NCBI RefSeq assembly: GCF_014595955.1
Contig: NZ_JABVCF010000001.1
Span: forward strand, 496,001 to 560,000
Source: Pseudaminobacter soli (ex Zhang et al. 2022)
GTDB lineage: Bacteria > Pseudomonadota > Alphaproteobacteria > Rhizobiales > Rhizobiaceae
DNA: 64,000 bases
Direction of reading: 5' to 3'
Part shown: in pieces, positions 18,988-29,627 of the stretch
Numbering within the stretch: the stretch's first letter is position 1
How the letters are laid out: the number at the start of each line of letters is the position of its first letter
Translations under genes and position numbers: made by a program
Notes under the pieces: generated by a model
The model's input: the letters and a program-made list of their open reading frames with translations, nothing else
Told to the model about the DNA's origin: nothing
Databases searched by the model: none

Positions 18988-19265
18988 TCCTTCGAGGCTC
19001 GCCCGCTTTAGTTTCATCTTTCTATTCAAAGCCTTGCGGGCTCGCACCTCAGGATGAGGAACGTGGGGTGCCCATCACCCTTACCCTCCCCCGCACGCGG
19101 GCAGAGGGTAGGTCGCCAGCGTTGCACCCGGCCTGCTTCTCCCTATGACGGGGAGAAGGTCCTGGCAAAGGGACGAGGGGCAGCGCCAACATTCCTCATC
19201 CTGAGGTGCGGGCCCGCAGGGCGTAAAAATGAAGCATTGACCCCCGGCGGGCGAGCCTCGAAGGA
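18988..19265. repeat. Nested inverted-repeat intergenic element
   Basis: Outer arms TCCTTCGAGGCTCGCCCGC (18988-19006) and its exact complement (19247-19265) enclose inner arms at 19036-19061 and 19192-19217, complementary at 25 of 26 positions. The core has smaller palindromes, one CCCGCACGCGGG-like and one CTTCTCCCTATGACGGGGAGAAGG-like. It fills nearly all of the 317-bp gap between xth and the exoR-like gene. The structure resembles rhizobial mosaic intergenic elements (RIME-like). No coding potential is convincing. Confidence 0.8.
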
Positions 19266-19284
19266 CCCACAAGGCGCCAAGCCG

Positions 19285-20109
19285 CTACTGCGTGCCAGCG
19301 GTGCTACCCTTAAGGTAGTCCTCGGCCAGGGCAATGGCAGTTCGACGGTCCGTCTCGGCAGCCAGCGCAAACGCTTCTTCCTGCATGCCGCGGATCCAGA
19401 CCTTGTCCGAGGGCGAGGCGCGCTCGAGAGCCGCCGTCATCATCGCAAGGCCGCGCACGACCTTGCCGCTTTCAAAGAGCAGGTTCCCGAGGGTGGCCTG
19501 CGCTCCCGCATGGCCCTTCTCGGCTGCGAGCTGCAGCCATCGTCCGGCTTGACGGATGCTCTTCTTCACGCCTTCGCCGTTCAGGAACATCTTGCCCATC
19601 TCATACTGGGCGCTCGGGTTGCGATAGGTGGCAGCAGCCCGCATGTAGTATTGCTGCGCGGCCGCGGGATTGGCGCTCACCGGACTGCCGGGAATGCCGC
19701 TCTTCCAGTAGCTGCCTAGTGCCACCAGCGCATCCGACATGTAGCTTTCCTCGGGGCTGCCTGGCTCAACGTCCTGATCGACGATCTCGCTGAAGAACTT
19801 GAAGGCCTCGTAGTCGTTGCGATCGACCCCATCGCCCTCGGCATACATGCGCGCCAGCTTCCAGGTCGCGCCGAGTTGTCCGTTCTCGGCCGCATAGCGA
19901 TAGGCTTCAACGGCCTGGTCCTTGTGCCCGCTCTTGTAGGCACTGAAGCCGAACTGGAACACAGCCCAAGGGTTGGACTTTTGCTTCACCTCGCCCTTGT
20001 CGTCGAAGATATTCTGGTCGAAAGCTCGCGACGGGACTGTGGCCAGCAGGGAGGCTGCAAGCAGCACCCCCACGATTTTCAACTTCGAAACGACCGCTGC
20101 ACTCCGCAT
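19285..20109 (-). CDS. exoR: ExoR-like periplasmic Sel1-repeat protein
   Basis: A 274-residue exported protein resembling ExoR, the periplasmic repressor of the ExoS-ChvI two-component system that controls exopolysaccharide and motility in rhizobia. A signal peptide (about residues 1-29, ending SRAF) is followed by FQFGFSAYKSGHKDQAVEAYRYA, the opening that ExoR shares, then Sel1-type repeats: LGATWKLARMYAEGDGV, PSAQYEMGKMFLNGEGV and AGAQATLGNLLFESG. Near the end DRRTAIALAEDYL also matches. Length is close to the 268 of Sinorhizobium ExoR. I chose ATG at 20109, one base after the stop of a doubtful upstream reading frame. Assignment rests on remembered family sequence. Confidence 0.8.
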   Translation of the reverse strand: MRSAAVVSKLKIVGVLLAASLLATVPSRAFDQNIFDDKGEVKQKSNPWAVFQFGFSAYKSGHKDQAVEAYRYAAENGQLGATWKLARMYAEGDGVDRNDYEAFKFFSEIVDQDVEPGSPEESYMSDALVALGSYWKSGIPGSPVSANPAAAQQYYMRAAATYRNPSAQYEMGKMFLNGEGVKKSIRQAGRWLQLAAEKGHAGAQATLGNLLFESGKVVRGLAMMTAALERASPSDKVWIRGMQEEAFALAAETDRRTAIALAEDYLKGSTAGTQ

Positions 20110-20110
20110 T

Positions 20111-20593
20111 TCAGCCTGCACTCCCGACGACGCTCTGCGCAGCAGACTTGGCGTTCGTCGCCGACGTGATTATCCAACGCGCGCGGCGCGAATTTGATCG
20201 CACCGTGGCAAAAACTGTGTACGCGCTCGCCGAGAGGGACGTTCGAGGAAGGGGCAATCCACCTTCGTCGCGCAGGACGAGCAGACGCCCCAGCGCGCCG
20301 ATCGGCGATGTGCGGTCCCCGGAGAGCACGTGTCGATTGCCTGAGACACGTTTGCGGCCGAAGCGAGCATCGCTGTGGTCGCCACAGCGGAACGCTTGTT
20401 CGATCTGCGAAGATTGCCAGTCCATTTCGACCAAAGTGGGGCACCCTGGGACGGCCTGCGGGGCCAGCGAGAGCCCGGAGAAGCCGAATTCTGCCCTGAC
20501 ATATACCCGGCCCACCTTGACACCGTCGGAGTCGGAATTAGCGCCGGAGGCGCCAACACTCTCAAACGACGTCTTGACCGATGAACCGCGCAT
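20111..20593 (-). CDS. Doubtful 160-residue reading frame upstream of the exoR-like gene
   Basis: The frame opens with an ATG that follows an excellent AAGGAAGG ribosome site, and ends TGA one base before the ATG of the exoR-like gene, so coupling is possible. The protein has no recognisable domain; the middle (GRVYVRAEFGFSGLSLAPQAVPGC) looks protein-like, but the last third is basic and shadow-like. Overlapping frames on the plus strand are equally open. I list it as possible only. Confidence 0.22.
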   Translation of the reverse strand: MRGSSVKTSFESVGASGANSDSDGVKVGRVYVRAEFGFSGLSLAPQAVPGCPTLVEMDWQSSQIEQAFRCGDHSDARFGRKRVSGNRHVLSGDRTSPIGALGRLLVLRDEGGLPLPRTSLSASAYTVFATVRSNSRRARWIITSATNAKSAAQSVVGSAG

Positions 20594-20797
20594 TTCCTTC
20601 CTTACCGCCCTTCAGCGGCTGATCTTCTTCAGCTCTGCCAGGGCCAATCGGGTGCTCCGGTTTTATGGCGGGAAAGCGGCAGATTTGACGCACATACTCC
20701 TAGCTGAAAGCTGATTGAGAATCTGTTGCGGAATAGCCACAAGTTGCATGGGTCCGGTGAGGACTTGCCGAATACATTCGGTGATTCGGGGGCCCAA
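20594..20797. other. Intergenic stretch before the HU terminator
   Basis: With the doubtful frame next to it, about 750 bp between the exoR-like gene and HU lack a confident gene. Here I see no RNA gene, repeat or clear operator. It probably holds the promoter for the exoR-like gene. Confidence 0.4.
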
Positions 20798-20824
20798 AAT
20801 AAAACCCCGCCTTGTGGGCGGGGT
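20798..20824 (-). terminator. Rho-independent terminator of hupB
   Basis: A perfect 9-bp stem (AACCCCGCC / GGCGGGGTT), five-base loop, then TTATTTT on the minus strand, 40 bp after the HU stop. A textbook terminator. Confidence 0.92.
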
Positions 20825-20863
20825 TCTTCGAAGCCTGTGGACAGGCTCTCGGATAGGATGGGA

Positions 20864-21136
20864 CTAGTTGACGGCGTCCTTCAGTCCCTTGCCGGCCGTG
20901 AACTTCGGCACGGTGCGCGCCGGAATCTTGACCTCCGCGCCCGTCTGCGGATTGCGGCCGGTGGAGGCGGCACGCTTTGAGACGCTGAAGTTGCCGAAGC
21001 CGACGAGGCGGACGTCGCCCCCATTCTTGAGCTCGCTGGTGATAACCGAGAAGACTGCCTCGACAGCAGCCTGGGCCTTGTTCTTCTCGATACCGGCCTG
21101 CTCGGCGACGGCGGATACAAGTTCATTCTTGTTCAT
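20864..21136 (-). CDS. hupB: DNA-binding protein HU-beta
   Basis: A 90-residue nucleoid protein that bends DNA as a dimer. It has the HU pattern MNKNELVSAVAEQAG, then VRLVGFGNFSVSKRAASTGRNPQTG, whose arm carries the minor-groove contact RNPQTG, and a typical C-terminus KFTAGKGLKDAVN. The start is ATG at 21136, with GGAAGGA eight bases before it; a TTG one codon upstream is not needed. It lies downstream of lon in the conserved lon-hupB order, but each has its own terminator. Confidence 0.97.
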   Translation of the reverse strand: MNKNELVSAVAEQAGIEKNKAQAAVEAVFSVITSELKNGGDVRLVGFGNFSVSKRAASTGRNPQTGAEVKIPARTVPKFTAGKGLKDAVN

Positions 21137-21273
21137 CAATCAATCCTTCCCTGAGACATCCGGCGCCAGCAACAAAGCGGCCGGACACGGACTCTTTGGA
21201 ACTCTAACTTCCCTCACGCGGGATCGCCGCCCTCAGCCGGCAAAAACCCCGGAGTTCCGCCGTTTCCCACATG

Positions 21274-21299
21274 AAAAAGCCGGGCGCAAGGCCCGGCTT
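21274..21299 (-). terminator. Rho-independent terminator of lon
   Basis: A 9-bp stem (AAGCCGGGC / GCCCGGCTT) with a five-base loop and a TTTTTC tail on the minus strand, about 28 bp after the lon stop. Confidence 0.9.
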
Positions 21300-21326
21300 A
21301 CAGATAGTGAGGCTTAAACCCCCGAA

Positions 21327-23738
21327 TTAATGGGCAAGTGCCTTTCCGGCATCGTCCACGGCCTCGGCCGGAACCGGGGTTGCCGCCTCCGACCACTGGA
21401 TCGGCTCCGGCATCCTGACCAGCGCATGCTGCAGGACTTCACCCACCCGGCTGACCGGGACGATCTCGAGCCCGCTCTTCACGTTGTCCGGGATGTCGGC
21501 CAAATCCTTGGCGTTCTCTTCCGGGATCAGCACCTTCTTGATGCCGCCCCTGAGCGCCGCAAGCAGCTTCTCCTTGAGCCCGCCGATCGGCAGGACGCGG
21601 CCGCGCAAGGTGACCTCACCCGTCATGGCGATGTCGGCCCGGACCGGGATGCCCGTCAGCACCGACACGATGGCGGTGGCCATGGCGATGCCGGCGGACG
21701 GCCCGTCCTTCGGCGTGGCACCCTCGGGCACGTGCACGTGGATGTCGCGCTTATCGAAGAGCGGCGGCTCGATGCCGAAATCGATGGCCCGGGAGCGGAC
21801 ATAGGATGCCGCGGCCGAGATCGACTCCTTCATCACGTCCTTCAGGTTGCCGGTGACCGTCATCTTGCCCTTGCCGGGCATCATGACGCCTTCGATCGTC
21901 AGCAGTTCGCCGCCGACCTCGGTCCAGGCCAAGCCCGTGACCACACCGACCTGATCGTCCGTCTCAGCCGAGCCGAAGCGGAAGCGCGGCACGCCGAGGT
22001 AGTCGGACAGGTTCTTGGGCGTGACCCTCACAGACTTCTTCTTGGTCTTGATGATCTCGGTCACCGCCTTGCGCCCGAGCTTCATCAGCTCGCGCTCGAG
22101 GCTACGGACGCCTGCTTCCCGCGTATAGGTCTGGATGATCGCGCGAATCGCATCCTCGGAGACAGAGAACTCCTTCGGCTGCAGCGCGTGGTCACGCACC
22201 ACCTTGGGCATCAGGTGCCGCTTTGCGATCTCGACCTTCTCGTCCTCCGTGTAGCCGGCGATACGGATGATCTCCATGCGGTCCATGAGCGGCGCAGGGA
22301 TGTTCAGCGTGTTCGCAGTCGTCACGAACATCACGCTCGACAGGTCGTATTCGACCTCGAGGTAATGGTCCATGAAGGACGCGTTCTGCTCCGGATCGAG
22401 CACCTCCAGAAGGGCCGAAGAGGGATCGCCGCGGAAGTCCTGGCCCATCTTGTCGATTTCGTCGAGCAGGAAGAGCGGGTTGGACTTCTTCGCCTTCTTC
22501 ATCGACTGGATGACCTTGCCGGGCATCGAGCCGATATAGGTGCGGCGGTGGCCACGGATCTCGGCCTCGTCGCGGACGCCGCCGAGCGCCATGCGCACGA
22601 ACTCGCGGCCGGTCGCCTTGGCGATCGACTTGCCAAGCGAGGTCTTGCCGACGCCGGGCGGTCCGACGAGGCACAGGATCGGGCCCTTCAGCTTCTTCTG
22701 ACGGCTCTGGACGGCGAGGTACTCGACGATGCGGTCCTTGACCTTGTCGAGGCCGAAGTGATCGGCATCGAGCACTTCCTGCGCGAAGCTCAGATCCTGC
22801 TTTACCTTGGAGTTCTTGCCCCACGGGATCGACAGCAGCCAGTCGAGATAGTTGCGCACCACCGTCGACTCCGCCGACATCGGCGACATCGAACGCAGCT
22901 TCTTCAACTCGGCCTCCGCCTTCTCGCGGGCCTCCTTGGAGAGCTTCGTCTTCTTGATGCGCGCCTCGATCTCGGCGACCTCGTCGCGGCCGTCCTCGCC
23001 CTCGCCGAGTTCCTTCTGGATCGCCTTCATCTGCTCGTTGAGGTAGTACTCGCGCTGGGTCTTCTCCATCTGGCGCTTGACGCGCGAGCGGATGCGCTTC
23101 TCCACCTGCAGGACGGAGATCTCGGCCTCCATGAAGCCCATCGCCTTCTCGAGACGATCCTTGACGGAAAGCGTCGCCAGCATCTCCTGCTTCTCGGGGA
23201 TCTTGATCGCAAGATGCGAGGCAACCGTGTCGGCGAGCTTGGAGAAATCGTCGATCTGGCTGGCTGCACCAACCACCTCGGGCGAGATCTTCTTGTTCAG
23301 CTTCACGTAATTTTCGAAGTCGGCGACGACGGAGCGCGCAAGCGCCTCGAGTTCGACCTCTTCTTCCACCGGTTCGGCAAGCACGCTGGCCCGCGCCTCG
23401 TGGAACTCTGAGCGCTCGGTGAAGCTCTCGATCTGCGCGCGCGCGGTACCTTCGACCAAAACCTTCACGGTTCCGTCGGGAAGCTTCAAAAGCTGCAGCA
23501 CATTGGCAAGCGTGCCGACCTTGTAGATCGCGTCCGCGTCCGGATCATCATCCGCGGCATTCATCTGGGTCGCGAGCAGGATCTGCTTCTCCGCGCCCAT
23601 GACGTCTTCCAGCGCCTTGATTGATTTCTCGCGCCCGACGAACAGCGGCACGATCATGTGGGGGAAAACCACGATGTCGCGCAGCGGCAGAACCGCGTAG
23701 CTGCCATTGTCGGGGATGCGGGGTAATCTGGCCATCAT
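21327..23738 (-). CDS. lon: ATP-dependent protease Lon
   Basis: An 803-residue cytosolic AAA+ serine protease that degrades misfolded and regulatory proteins. The N-terminal substrate domain opens [23 protein letters not shown]. The AAA module has Walker [15 protein letters not shown] (about residue 355) and Walker [14 protein letters not shown]. The proteolytic domain has the Ser-Lys dyad: [20 protein letters not shown] (Ser about 680), then the Lys in [16 protein letters not shown]. The start is one of two adjacent ATGs at 23738, after AAAGAAAGG; a longer frame is not needed. It lies upstream of hupB. A DUF1513 gene and an acetyltransferase gene interrupt the usual clpX-lon order. Confidence 0.97.
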   Translation of the reverse strand: MMARLPRIPDNGSYAVLPLRDIVVFPHMIVPLFVGREKSIKALEDVMGAEKQILLATQMNAADDDPDADAIYKVGTLANVLQLLKLPDGTVKVLVEGTARAQIESFTERSEFHEARASVLAEPVEEEVELEALARSVVADFENYVKLNKKISPEVVGAASQIDDFSKLADTVASHLAIKIPEKQEMLATLSVKDRLEKAMGFMEAEISVLQVEKRIRSRVKRQMEKTQREYYLNEQMKAIQKELGEGEDGRDEVAEIEARIKKTKLSKEAREKAEAELKKLRSMSPMSAESTVVRNYLDWLLSIPWGKNSKVKQDLSFAQEVLDADHFGLDKVKDRIVEYLAVQSRQKKLKGPILCLVGPPGVGKTSLGKSIAKATGREFVRMALGGVRDEAEIRGHRRTYIGSMPGKVIQSMKKAKKSNPLFLLDEIDKMGQDFRGDPSSALLEVLDPEQNASFMDHYLEVEYDLSSVMFVTTANTLNIPAPLMDRMEIIRIAGYTEDEKVEIAKRHLMPKVVRDHALQPKEFSVSEDAIRAIIQTYTREAGVRSLERELMKLGRKAVTEIIKTKKKSVRVTPKNLSDYLGVPRFRFGSAETDDQVGVVTGLAWTEVGGELLTIEGVMMPGKGKMTVTGNLKDVMKESISAAASYVRSRAIDFGIEPPLFDKRDIHVHVPEGATPKDGPSAGIAMATAIVSVLTGIPVRADIAMTGEVTLRGRVLPIGGLKEKLLAALRGGIKKVLIPEENAKDLADIPDNVKSGLEIVPVSRVGEVLQHALVRMPEPIQWSEAATPVPAEAVDDAGKALAH

Positions 23739-24053
23739 TGAACCTTTCTTTCGCAGCCGCGTAAGCCAACTGCGAATCCCATTGTAACGGGCACTGCCCA
23801 TTCCGCCTATTGCCGAATGGTGCGGCGATTGCGAGCACGGAAGGGGAGCCCCGATCTGCGTCTTAGGTGGCGTCCCGAAGGCTAAAGATCAAGGGCAAGC
23901 CACGGAACCCCCGGCATAAATCGGAGGATTGTTTCGACTTGATCGCTGGCTGATATTCCGCAAGATTGTGAGCGGATTGCGGCACTTAAGAGTTGAAGTA
24001 AATGAAGCTTTTTGCATGCGGCGCAGCTTGGCCTGCGGCCGGGGAGCTTAGCC
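23739..24053. other. Divergent intergenic region (315 bp) between lon and the DUF1513 gene
   Basis: It must hold promoters for both genes. I see the GGGGAG ribosome site at 24041 for the right-hand gene. I find no convincing heat-shock promoter, operator or RNA gene. Confidence 0.45.
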
Positions 24054-25364
24054 GTGAAAGTTGATCGCCGCAGCCTCCTGGCGGGAGGCGCACTGCTTGG
24101 ACTGGCCGCAGCGGCCCCCTCCCCGGCGTCAGCCCAGCCGAAGCAGACGAGTAAGACAAACCCTGCGAAGTTGAAGCATGTGGCGGTCTACGTGCCCGGC
24201 TATATGCCGGAATATGCCTATGCCAACGGCAAGCCGCTCGACGCCAATCGCCGTTTCACCCGCGCCATCAAGGACAAGGACGCGATCAAGCGGATGATCA
24301 CGCGCGTCGGCATGGACGGATCGATCAGACAGACGCTGCTCCCCGTGAATGCTCACGACGTCGAGGTCGCGCCGGATCGCTCGATCGGCGTGCTCTGCGG
24401 TTTCGAAGGCGGCGAGCATTGCTCCTTCGATCCCGACACCCTGGAAATGGCGGCAATCGCGCCCTCCTTCCGCGAGGGTTGGCGGGGCGGCGGCCATGCC
24501 GTCTATCTCGACGGCGGCAAAACCCTTGTGGTGTCGGAGCGTTCGCCGAAGCAGCAGGCAAACGGCAAGCTCGAGCATCTTTTCGGCCGCCTCACGATCC
24601 GCGACCCTGAAAGCCTCAGGATCCGCGAGAGCTATTCGACCCACGGCGTCGACCCTCACGACATCCGCCTCACCGAGGACGGAAAGTACATCGTCGCCGC
24701 GAACTACGGCTCCGTGATCTCGCCTAAGACAGGTGAGCATACGGTTCCGCGCACCGTGGCCGAGGCTTCCATCACCGTTATCGAGTTGTCCACCGGCAAA
24801 CTGGTGGACAAGCGCAAGACACCCACAGGGCGCACCGAGATCAGGCATCTGGCCGCCGGCGCCATCGACCGGATCTTCGCGATCCAGTCGACCTATGGAA
24901 GCGACCGGGAGCAAGCCAACCAGCTTCGCGGCGACGCTGCCGCCTACGATGCCGACCTGACCAGCGAACCGGGCCTGAACTACATCGGCGCGGCGACCCT
25001 GAAATACGACGCCCGCACAAGGAAGCTGTCGAAGATGGGAGACAGGCACGCCACCGCCTTGATGCGGCACGGCCTCTCGATCCGCTACGATTCGCGCCAC
25101 GATCAGGTGCTCGCCAGCTACCCGAGTTCGCATCACCTGATGATCTTCGACGGAGCCACCGGCGCTGTCGTCGAGCGGATCGACACGCGCACCATGGGCC
25201 TACGCTATCCCTGTGGCATCACGCTGCTGCCGGACGGCGAGCACTATGCCGTGACCGGCTATTGGGAGAGCATGTTCGTGTTCGAGCGCGGCACGCACCG
25301 CCTGGTGCGGGAGCTCTGCCAGTATCCGATGTTCTTCGGACACAGCCACATCACCTCGGCATAA
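24054..25364 (+). CDS. DUF1513 family protein with Tat signal
   Basis: A 436-residue exported protein of the DUF1513 (COG3490) family, function unknown. The GTG start at 24054 is chosen because GGGGAG lies seven bases upstream and because it gives a clean twin-arginine signal: MKVDRRSLLAGGALLGLAAA, cleaved near SPASAQ (about 28). The body looks like a beta-propeller, with repeated strands such as HDVEVAPDRSIGVLCGF, GGGHAVYLDGGKTLVVSER, DPHDIRLTEDGKYIVAANYG and CGITLLPDGEHYAVTGYW. In other bacteria this family is found with iron-uptake genes; none lie nearby here. It probably uses the TatABC system at 4300-6153. Confidence 0.82.
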   Translation: MKVDRRSLLAGGALLGLAAAAPSPASAQPKQTSKTNPAKLKHVAVYVPGYMPEYAYANGKPLDANRRFTRAIKDKDAIKRMITRVGMDGSIRQTLLPVNAHDVEVAPDRSIGVLCGFEGGEHCSFDPDTLEMAAIAPSFREGWRGGGHAVYLDGGKTLVVSERSPKQQANGKLEHLFGRLTIRDPESLRIRESYSTHGVDPHDIRLTEDGKYIVAANYGSVISPKTGEHTVPRTVAEASITVIELSTGKLVDKRKTPTGRTEIRHLAAGAIDRIFAIQSTYGSDREQANQLRGDAAAYDADLTSEPGLNYIGAATLKYDARTRKLSKMGDRHATALMRHGLSIRYDSRHDQVLASYPSSHHLMIFDGATGAVVERIDTRTMGLRYPCGITLLPDGEHYAVTGYWESMFVFERGTHRLVRELCQYPMFFGHSHITSA

Positions 25365-25410
25365 TGATACATGCGGACGGGCCGGCGTGGGCTCGCCCGC
25401 GGCGGCCGCA

Positions 25411-26139
25411 CTACCAGGATATTCCGCGGTCCAGCACCGTGAGGCCGCCGCCCTTTGTGAGGAGCACCGTCCTTTTCGGGATGGGCTCAGCCTCGCCCCT
25501 TGCGACGAGGCGCTCCACGTCGTCCAAGGCCTTGTGCGGGTTGTTGAACCGCACCCCCAGAAGGCTGTCGGCGGTATAATTCCACCACCGCACCCGCTTC
25601 ATCCGTTCGATGAGCTCAGGTTCGAAACGATAGCGCAGTATTCTGGCGGGAACGCCCGCGACGATGGCATAGGGAGGGACGTCTTTTGTGACCACTGCGC
25701 CTGCGCCGATGATCGCGCCATTCCCGATGGTCACGCCCCGCAGCACAACCGCCTTGGCTCCAATCCAGACATCATGGCCGACCTTGATCGGAGAAGGCTG
25801 CCTGGGACGGAGTGCATAGACGTGATCGCGCTTCTTGGACCAGCGGGTCGACACCGAGGCGGCGCCATACTGGAAAGGATGTGTCGACAGCCAGTCGGTC
25901 GGGTGCTCGCCGCCCCCAAGCGTTACGCCTTCGGCGATCGAACAATAGCGCCCGATCGAACTGACGCCAGAAAGCGTCGTGTTCAGCCGCGCATAGCTGT
26001 AGGCGCCCACCACTCCCTTCATGGAAATCTCGCCATCCAGGTTCACCGGCGGCTCGCATTCGACCTGGCCGGAAAGGATCGCCCGGGCGCCGAACTGCAC
26101 CCCGTTCTCAAGGCATTGTTTTCTGAAGGCCTTGTCCAT
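25411..26139 (-). CDS. CatB-related O-acetyltransferase (left-handed beta-helix)
   Basis: A 242-residue acyltransferase of the CatB/Vat xenobiotic acetyltransferase family, which uses acetyl-CoA. Hexapeptide turns start at [39 protein letters not shown]; the His in [15 protein letters not shown] is the catalytic His loop. A second coil reads [19 protein letters not shown] and [31 protein letters not shown]. The C-terminal tail adds about 45 residues. The acceptor is unknown: sugars of surface polysaccharides or small molecules are possible, and drug resistance is not supported. It lies convergent with the DUF1513 gene, downstream of clpX. Confidence 0.85.
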   Translation of the reverse strand: MDKAFRKQCLENGVQFGARAILSGQVECEPPVNLDGEISMKGVVGAYSYARLNTTLSGVSSIGRYCSIAEGVTLGGGEHPTDWLSTHPFQYGAASVSTRWSKKRDHVYALRPRQPSPIKVGHDVWIGAKAVVLRGVTIGNGAIIGAGAVVTKDVPPYAIVAGVPARILRYRFEPELIERMKRVRWWNYTADSLLGVRFNNPHKALDDVERLVARGEAEPIPKRTVLLTKGGGLTVLDRGISW

Positions 26140-26188
26140 TCACTGGTTCCGATGAATACGCGACTGCCCCGTTCAGCCGCTAAGACAT

Positions 26189-26216
26189 GAAAACGGCGCC
26201 CGGAGGCGCCGTAAAA
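26189..26216 (-). terminator. Rho-independent terminator of clpX
   Basis: A perfect 8-bp stem (ACGGCGCC / GGCGCCGT), four-base loop and TTTTC tail on the minus strand, 21 bp after the clpX stop. Confidence 0.88.
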
Positions 26217-26236
26217 GATGGTCAGCGTTCACACGC

Positions 26237-27508
<1,272 letters not shown>

Positions 27509-27751
27509 GTCGTTCAAGTCCTTTCAGAACCGCGTCCCGGCTGAGCTGCCAGGCTGCGGCCTCTAGTAATAGCGGTGCGAACGCCCCAATGCCAGCAGCA
27601 AGCCGCAGCAGCAATCCGCAGTCAATCCGGATGCAAGTCCGCGCTTCGCCGATACCCCACCCGAAGCTAAGCCGTCGAAACTCAACATAGGCTTAACGTA
27701 GGAGGGACCAACCTCCGAGGGAACAGCAAAATGTGTCCGAATTGCCGCAAG

Positions 27752-27773
27752 CCCGAGAGAAAATGATCTCGGG
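27752..27773 (-). terminator. Weak hairpin after clpP
   Basis: A 7-bp stem (CCCGAGA / TCTCGGG) with an 8-nt loop lies after the clpP stop on the minus strand. No T-run follows, so it may only attenuate. The rest of the 292-bp gap shows nothing else I recognise. Confidence 0.4.
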
Positions 27774-27800
27774 TCCTGCGGGTTCCGGTCGACCCCTACA

Positions 27801-28433
27801 TTATCCCTGGAGCGGGCTTTCAATGGCCTCGCGGGTGGAGATCACCTTGTCGATCAGGCCGAACTCGCGCGCCTCTTCGGAGGTCATGAAGTGGTCGCGG
27901 TCGAGCGTCCGCTCGATCGTCTCGTAATCGCGGCCCGTATGCTTCACATACACCTCGTTGAGGCGTCGCTTCAGCTTGATGATGTCCTGGGCATGGCGCT
28001 CGATGTCGGACGCCTGGCCCTGGAAGCCGCCAGAGGGCTGGTGAACCATAATCCGGGCGTTCGGAGTGGCGAAACGCATGTCCTGGTGGCCGGCGGTCAG
28101 CAGCAGCGAGCCCATCGAGGCCGCCTGACCGATGCACAGCGTCGACACCGCCGGCTTGATGAACTGCATGGTGTCGTAGATCGCCATGCCGGAGGTCACC
28201 ACGCCGCCCGGCGAGTTGATGTAGAGGGAGATCTCCTTCTTCGGGTTCTCGGCCTCGAGGAACAGCAGTTGGGCGCATACGAGGGTGGCCATGCCGTCCT
28301 CGACCGGACCGGTGATGAAGATGATGCGCTCCTTGAGCAGGCGCGAGAAGATGTCGTAGGCGCGCTCGCCGCGATTGGTCTGCTCGACCACCATCGGCAC
28401 GAGGTTCATGTAGGTTTCGACCGGATCCTTCAT
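27801..28433 (-). CDS. clpP: ATP-dependent Clp protease proteolytic subunit
   Basis: A 210-residue serine protease forming the Clp barrel. The catalytic triad is visible: Ser106 in [14 protein letters not shown], His131 in [11 protein letters not shown], and the later Asp. The oxyanion strand [18 protein letters not shown] is present. The start is ATG at 28433, giving [18 protein letters not shown], which is typical; the frame extends upstream but that part is not conserved. Adjacent to clpX on the same strand. Confidence 0.97.
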   Translation of the reverse strand: MKDPVETYMNLVPMVVEQTNRGERAYDIFSRLLKERIIFITGPVEDGMATLVCAQLLFLEAENPKKEISLYINSPGGVVTSGMAIYDTMQFIKPAVSTLCIGQAASMGSLLLTAGHQDMRFATPNARIMVHQPSGGFQGQASDIERHAQDIIKLKRRLNEVYVKHTGRDYETIERTLDRDHFMTSEEAREFGLIDKVISTREAIESPLQG

Positions 28434-28641
28434 GTCAGTCCCTTGTCTGGCGGAAATCTCCGCCGGGCCGGCGGAATCGGGGTTTCTATCGTCCCCCCGT
28501 AAATAGGATGGCCGCTCTGCCTTCTGCAAGGTCGCTTACTGCAATCGCGGCGGCCCGCGTTGACCAGCCCAGCAATCGTCCTAGCCCGCCGCGGCTCGGG
28601 AAGGCCGGCTGGAAGCGGATCAAGATCCGCCGTCACTGCGG

Positions 28642-28974
28642 CTAGGCGGACTGTCCGGCCGAGCGCAAGGCCGCCTCATAGGCCTTTCGCGTCCAGCGAG
28701 CCAGTTCATCGGAATCGTCCAACGCGCTCTCGGGCACGGTCCAGTACGGCATCTCGACCGTCTTGCCGCTGCGCCTGTGGGGATAGGTGAACTGCCGCGC
28801 GCCCGCCTCTGCGAACTCGGGCGCGCTGATCGCGTCCGCCTTGAGCATGAGTTCGCCGCGCAGGACGATCGCTACGATCAAACCATCGTGATAGATGCCC
28901 TTTCCGCTGAACATCCGGCAGGTCGTGACCGGTCCGAGGCCGGAGAAGATGTCTGCGATAAGCTCGTCATCCAT
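28642..28974 (-). CDS. TfoX/Sxy N-terminal domain protein
   Basis: A 110-residue protein with the TfoX N-terminal domain: RMFSGKGIYHDGLIVAIVLRGELMLKAD, then FTYPHRRSGKTVEMPYWTVPE. In gamma-proteobacteria the domain belongs to the competence regulator Sxy; in rhizobia stand-alone versions are common and their role is unknown. It diverges from the GFA-family gene, sharing an 85-bp gap. Confidence 0.85.
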   Translation of the reverse strand: MDDELIADIFSGLGPVTTCRMFSGKGIYHDGLIVAIVLRGELMLKADAISAPEFAEAGARQFTYPHRRSGKTVEMPYWTVPESALDDSDELARWTRKAYEAALRSAGQSA

Positions 28975-29059
28975 GCGCGATCATGGCCCCGCCGCAGGGA
29001 CTTGTCATCAGCGAACCGGCGCGCGAACCTGGGTCAGCAGCCAACACTGGAGACAAGCC

Positions 29060-29557
29060 TTGCCACTTCTTCTCAAAGGCTCCTGCAGTTGCCGCGCCGT
29101 CCGGTTCGAAGTGGAGAGCCACACCCCGGTTCCGTTCATGCTGTGCTACTGCTCGATCTGCCGCAAACAGCAGGGCGGCGGCGGGTATGCGATCAATCTC
29201 GGCGCGACATCGGCGACCCTGAAGTTCGACGGCGAAAGCCATCTGGGGCTTTACCGCGCCGAGATACAGGATGACGAGCGGCCGGTTTGCGAGGTCTCGA
29301 CCGGAGAGCGGCGGTTCTGCAAGGAATGCGGCTCGGCGCTCTGGCTATACGATCCCACCTGGCCAGAGCTTGTGCACCCCTTCGCCTCGGCCATTGATTC
29401 GGAACTGCCGAAGGCGCCGAGCCAAGTCCACATCATGCTGAAATACAAGCCGAACTGGGTGGAACCGGACATCAGGCCCGGTGACGTCAGCTTCGAGCTC
29501 TATCCCGAAGACTCGATCGCCGACTGGCACAAGAAGCACGGGCTCTGGGTGGACTGA
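29060..29557 (+). CDS. GFA family (glutathione-dependent formaldehyde-activating-like) zinc protein
   Basis: A 165-residue Zn-binding protein of the Mss4-like GFA fold. The Cys ligands are GSCSCRAVRF (Cys 9, 11), CYCSICRKQQGG (29, 31, 34) and RRFCKECGSALW. The start shown is TTG, chosen because GGAGAC lies just upstream and the GFA core begins immediately (LPLLLKGSCSC); a longer in-frame reading back to 28895 would overlap the divergent TfoX gene and adds no conserved sequence. Some members act on S-hydroxymethylglutathione, but the specific reaction is unproven here. Confidence 0.85.
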   Translation: MPLLLKGSCSCRAVRFEVESHTPVPFMLCYCSICRKQQGGGGYAINLGATSATLKFDGESHLGLYRAEIQDDERPVCEVSTGERRFCKECGSALWLYDPTWPELVHPFASAIDSELPKAPSQVHIMLKYKPNWVEPDIRPGDVSFELYPEDSIADWHKKHGLWVD

Positions 29558-29627
29558 GACCCGCTAGCGCCAGCAACTATCGCCCATCCACCCGATCAGC
29601 CGAGCCCGGGCGGTTTCGGCTGGTCGC

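Noticed and set aside
20148-20714. 188-residue plus-strand frame before HU
   Set aside because: No ribosome site found, Arg/Ser/Pro-rich and overlapping the exoR-like region; no recognisable domain.
21330-23411. 693-residue plus-strand open frame
   Set aside because: Antisense to lon; His/Arg/Leu-rich composition is that of a shadow frame.
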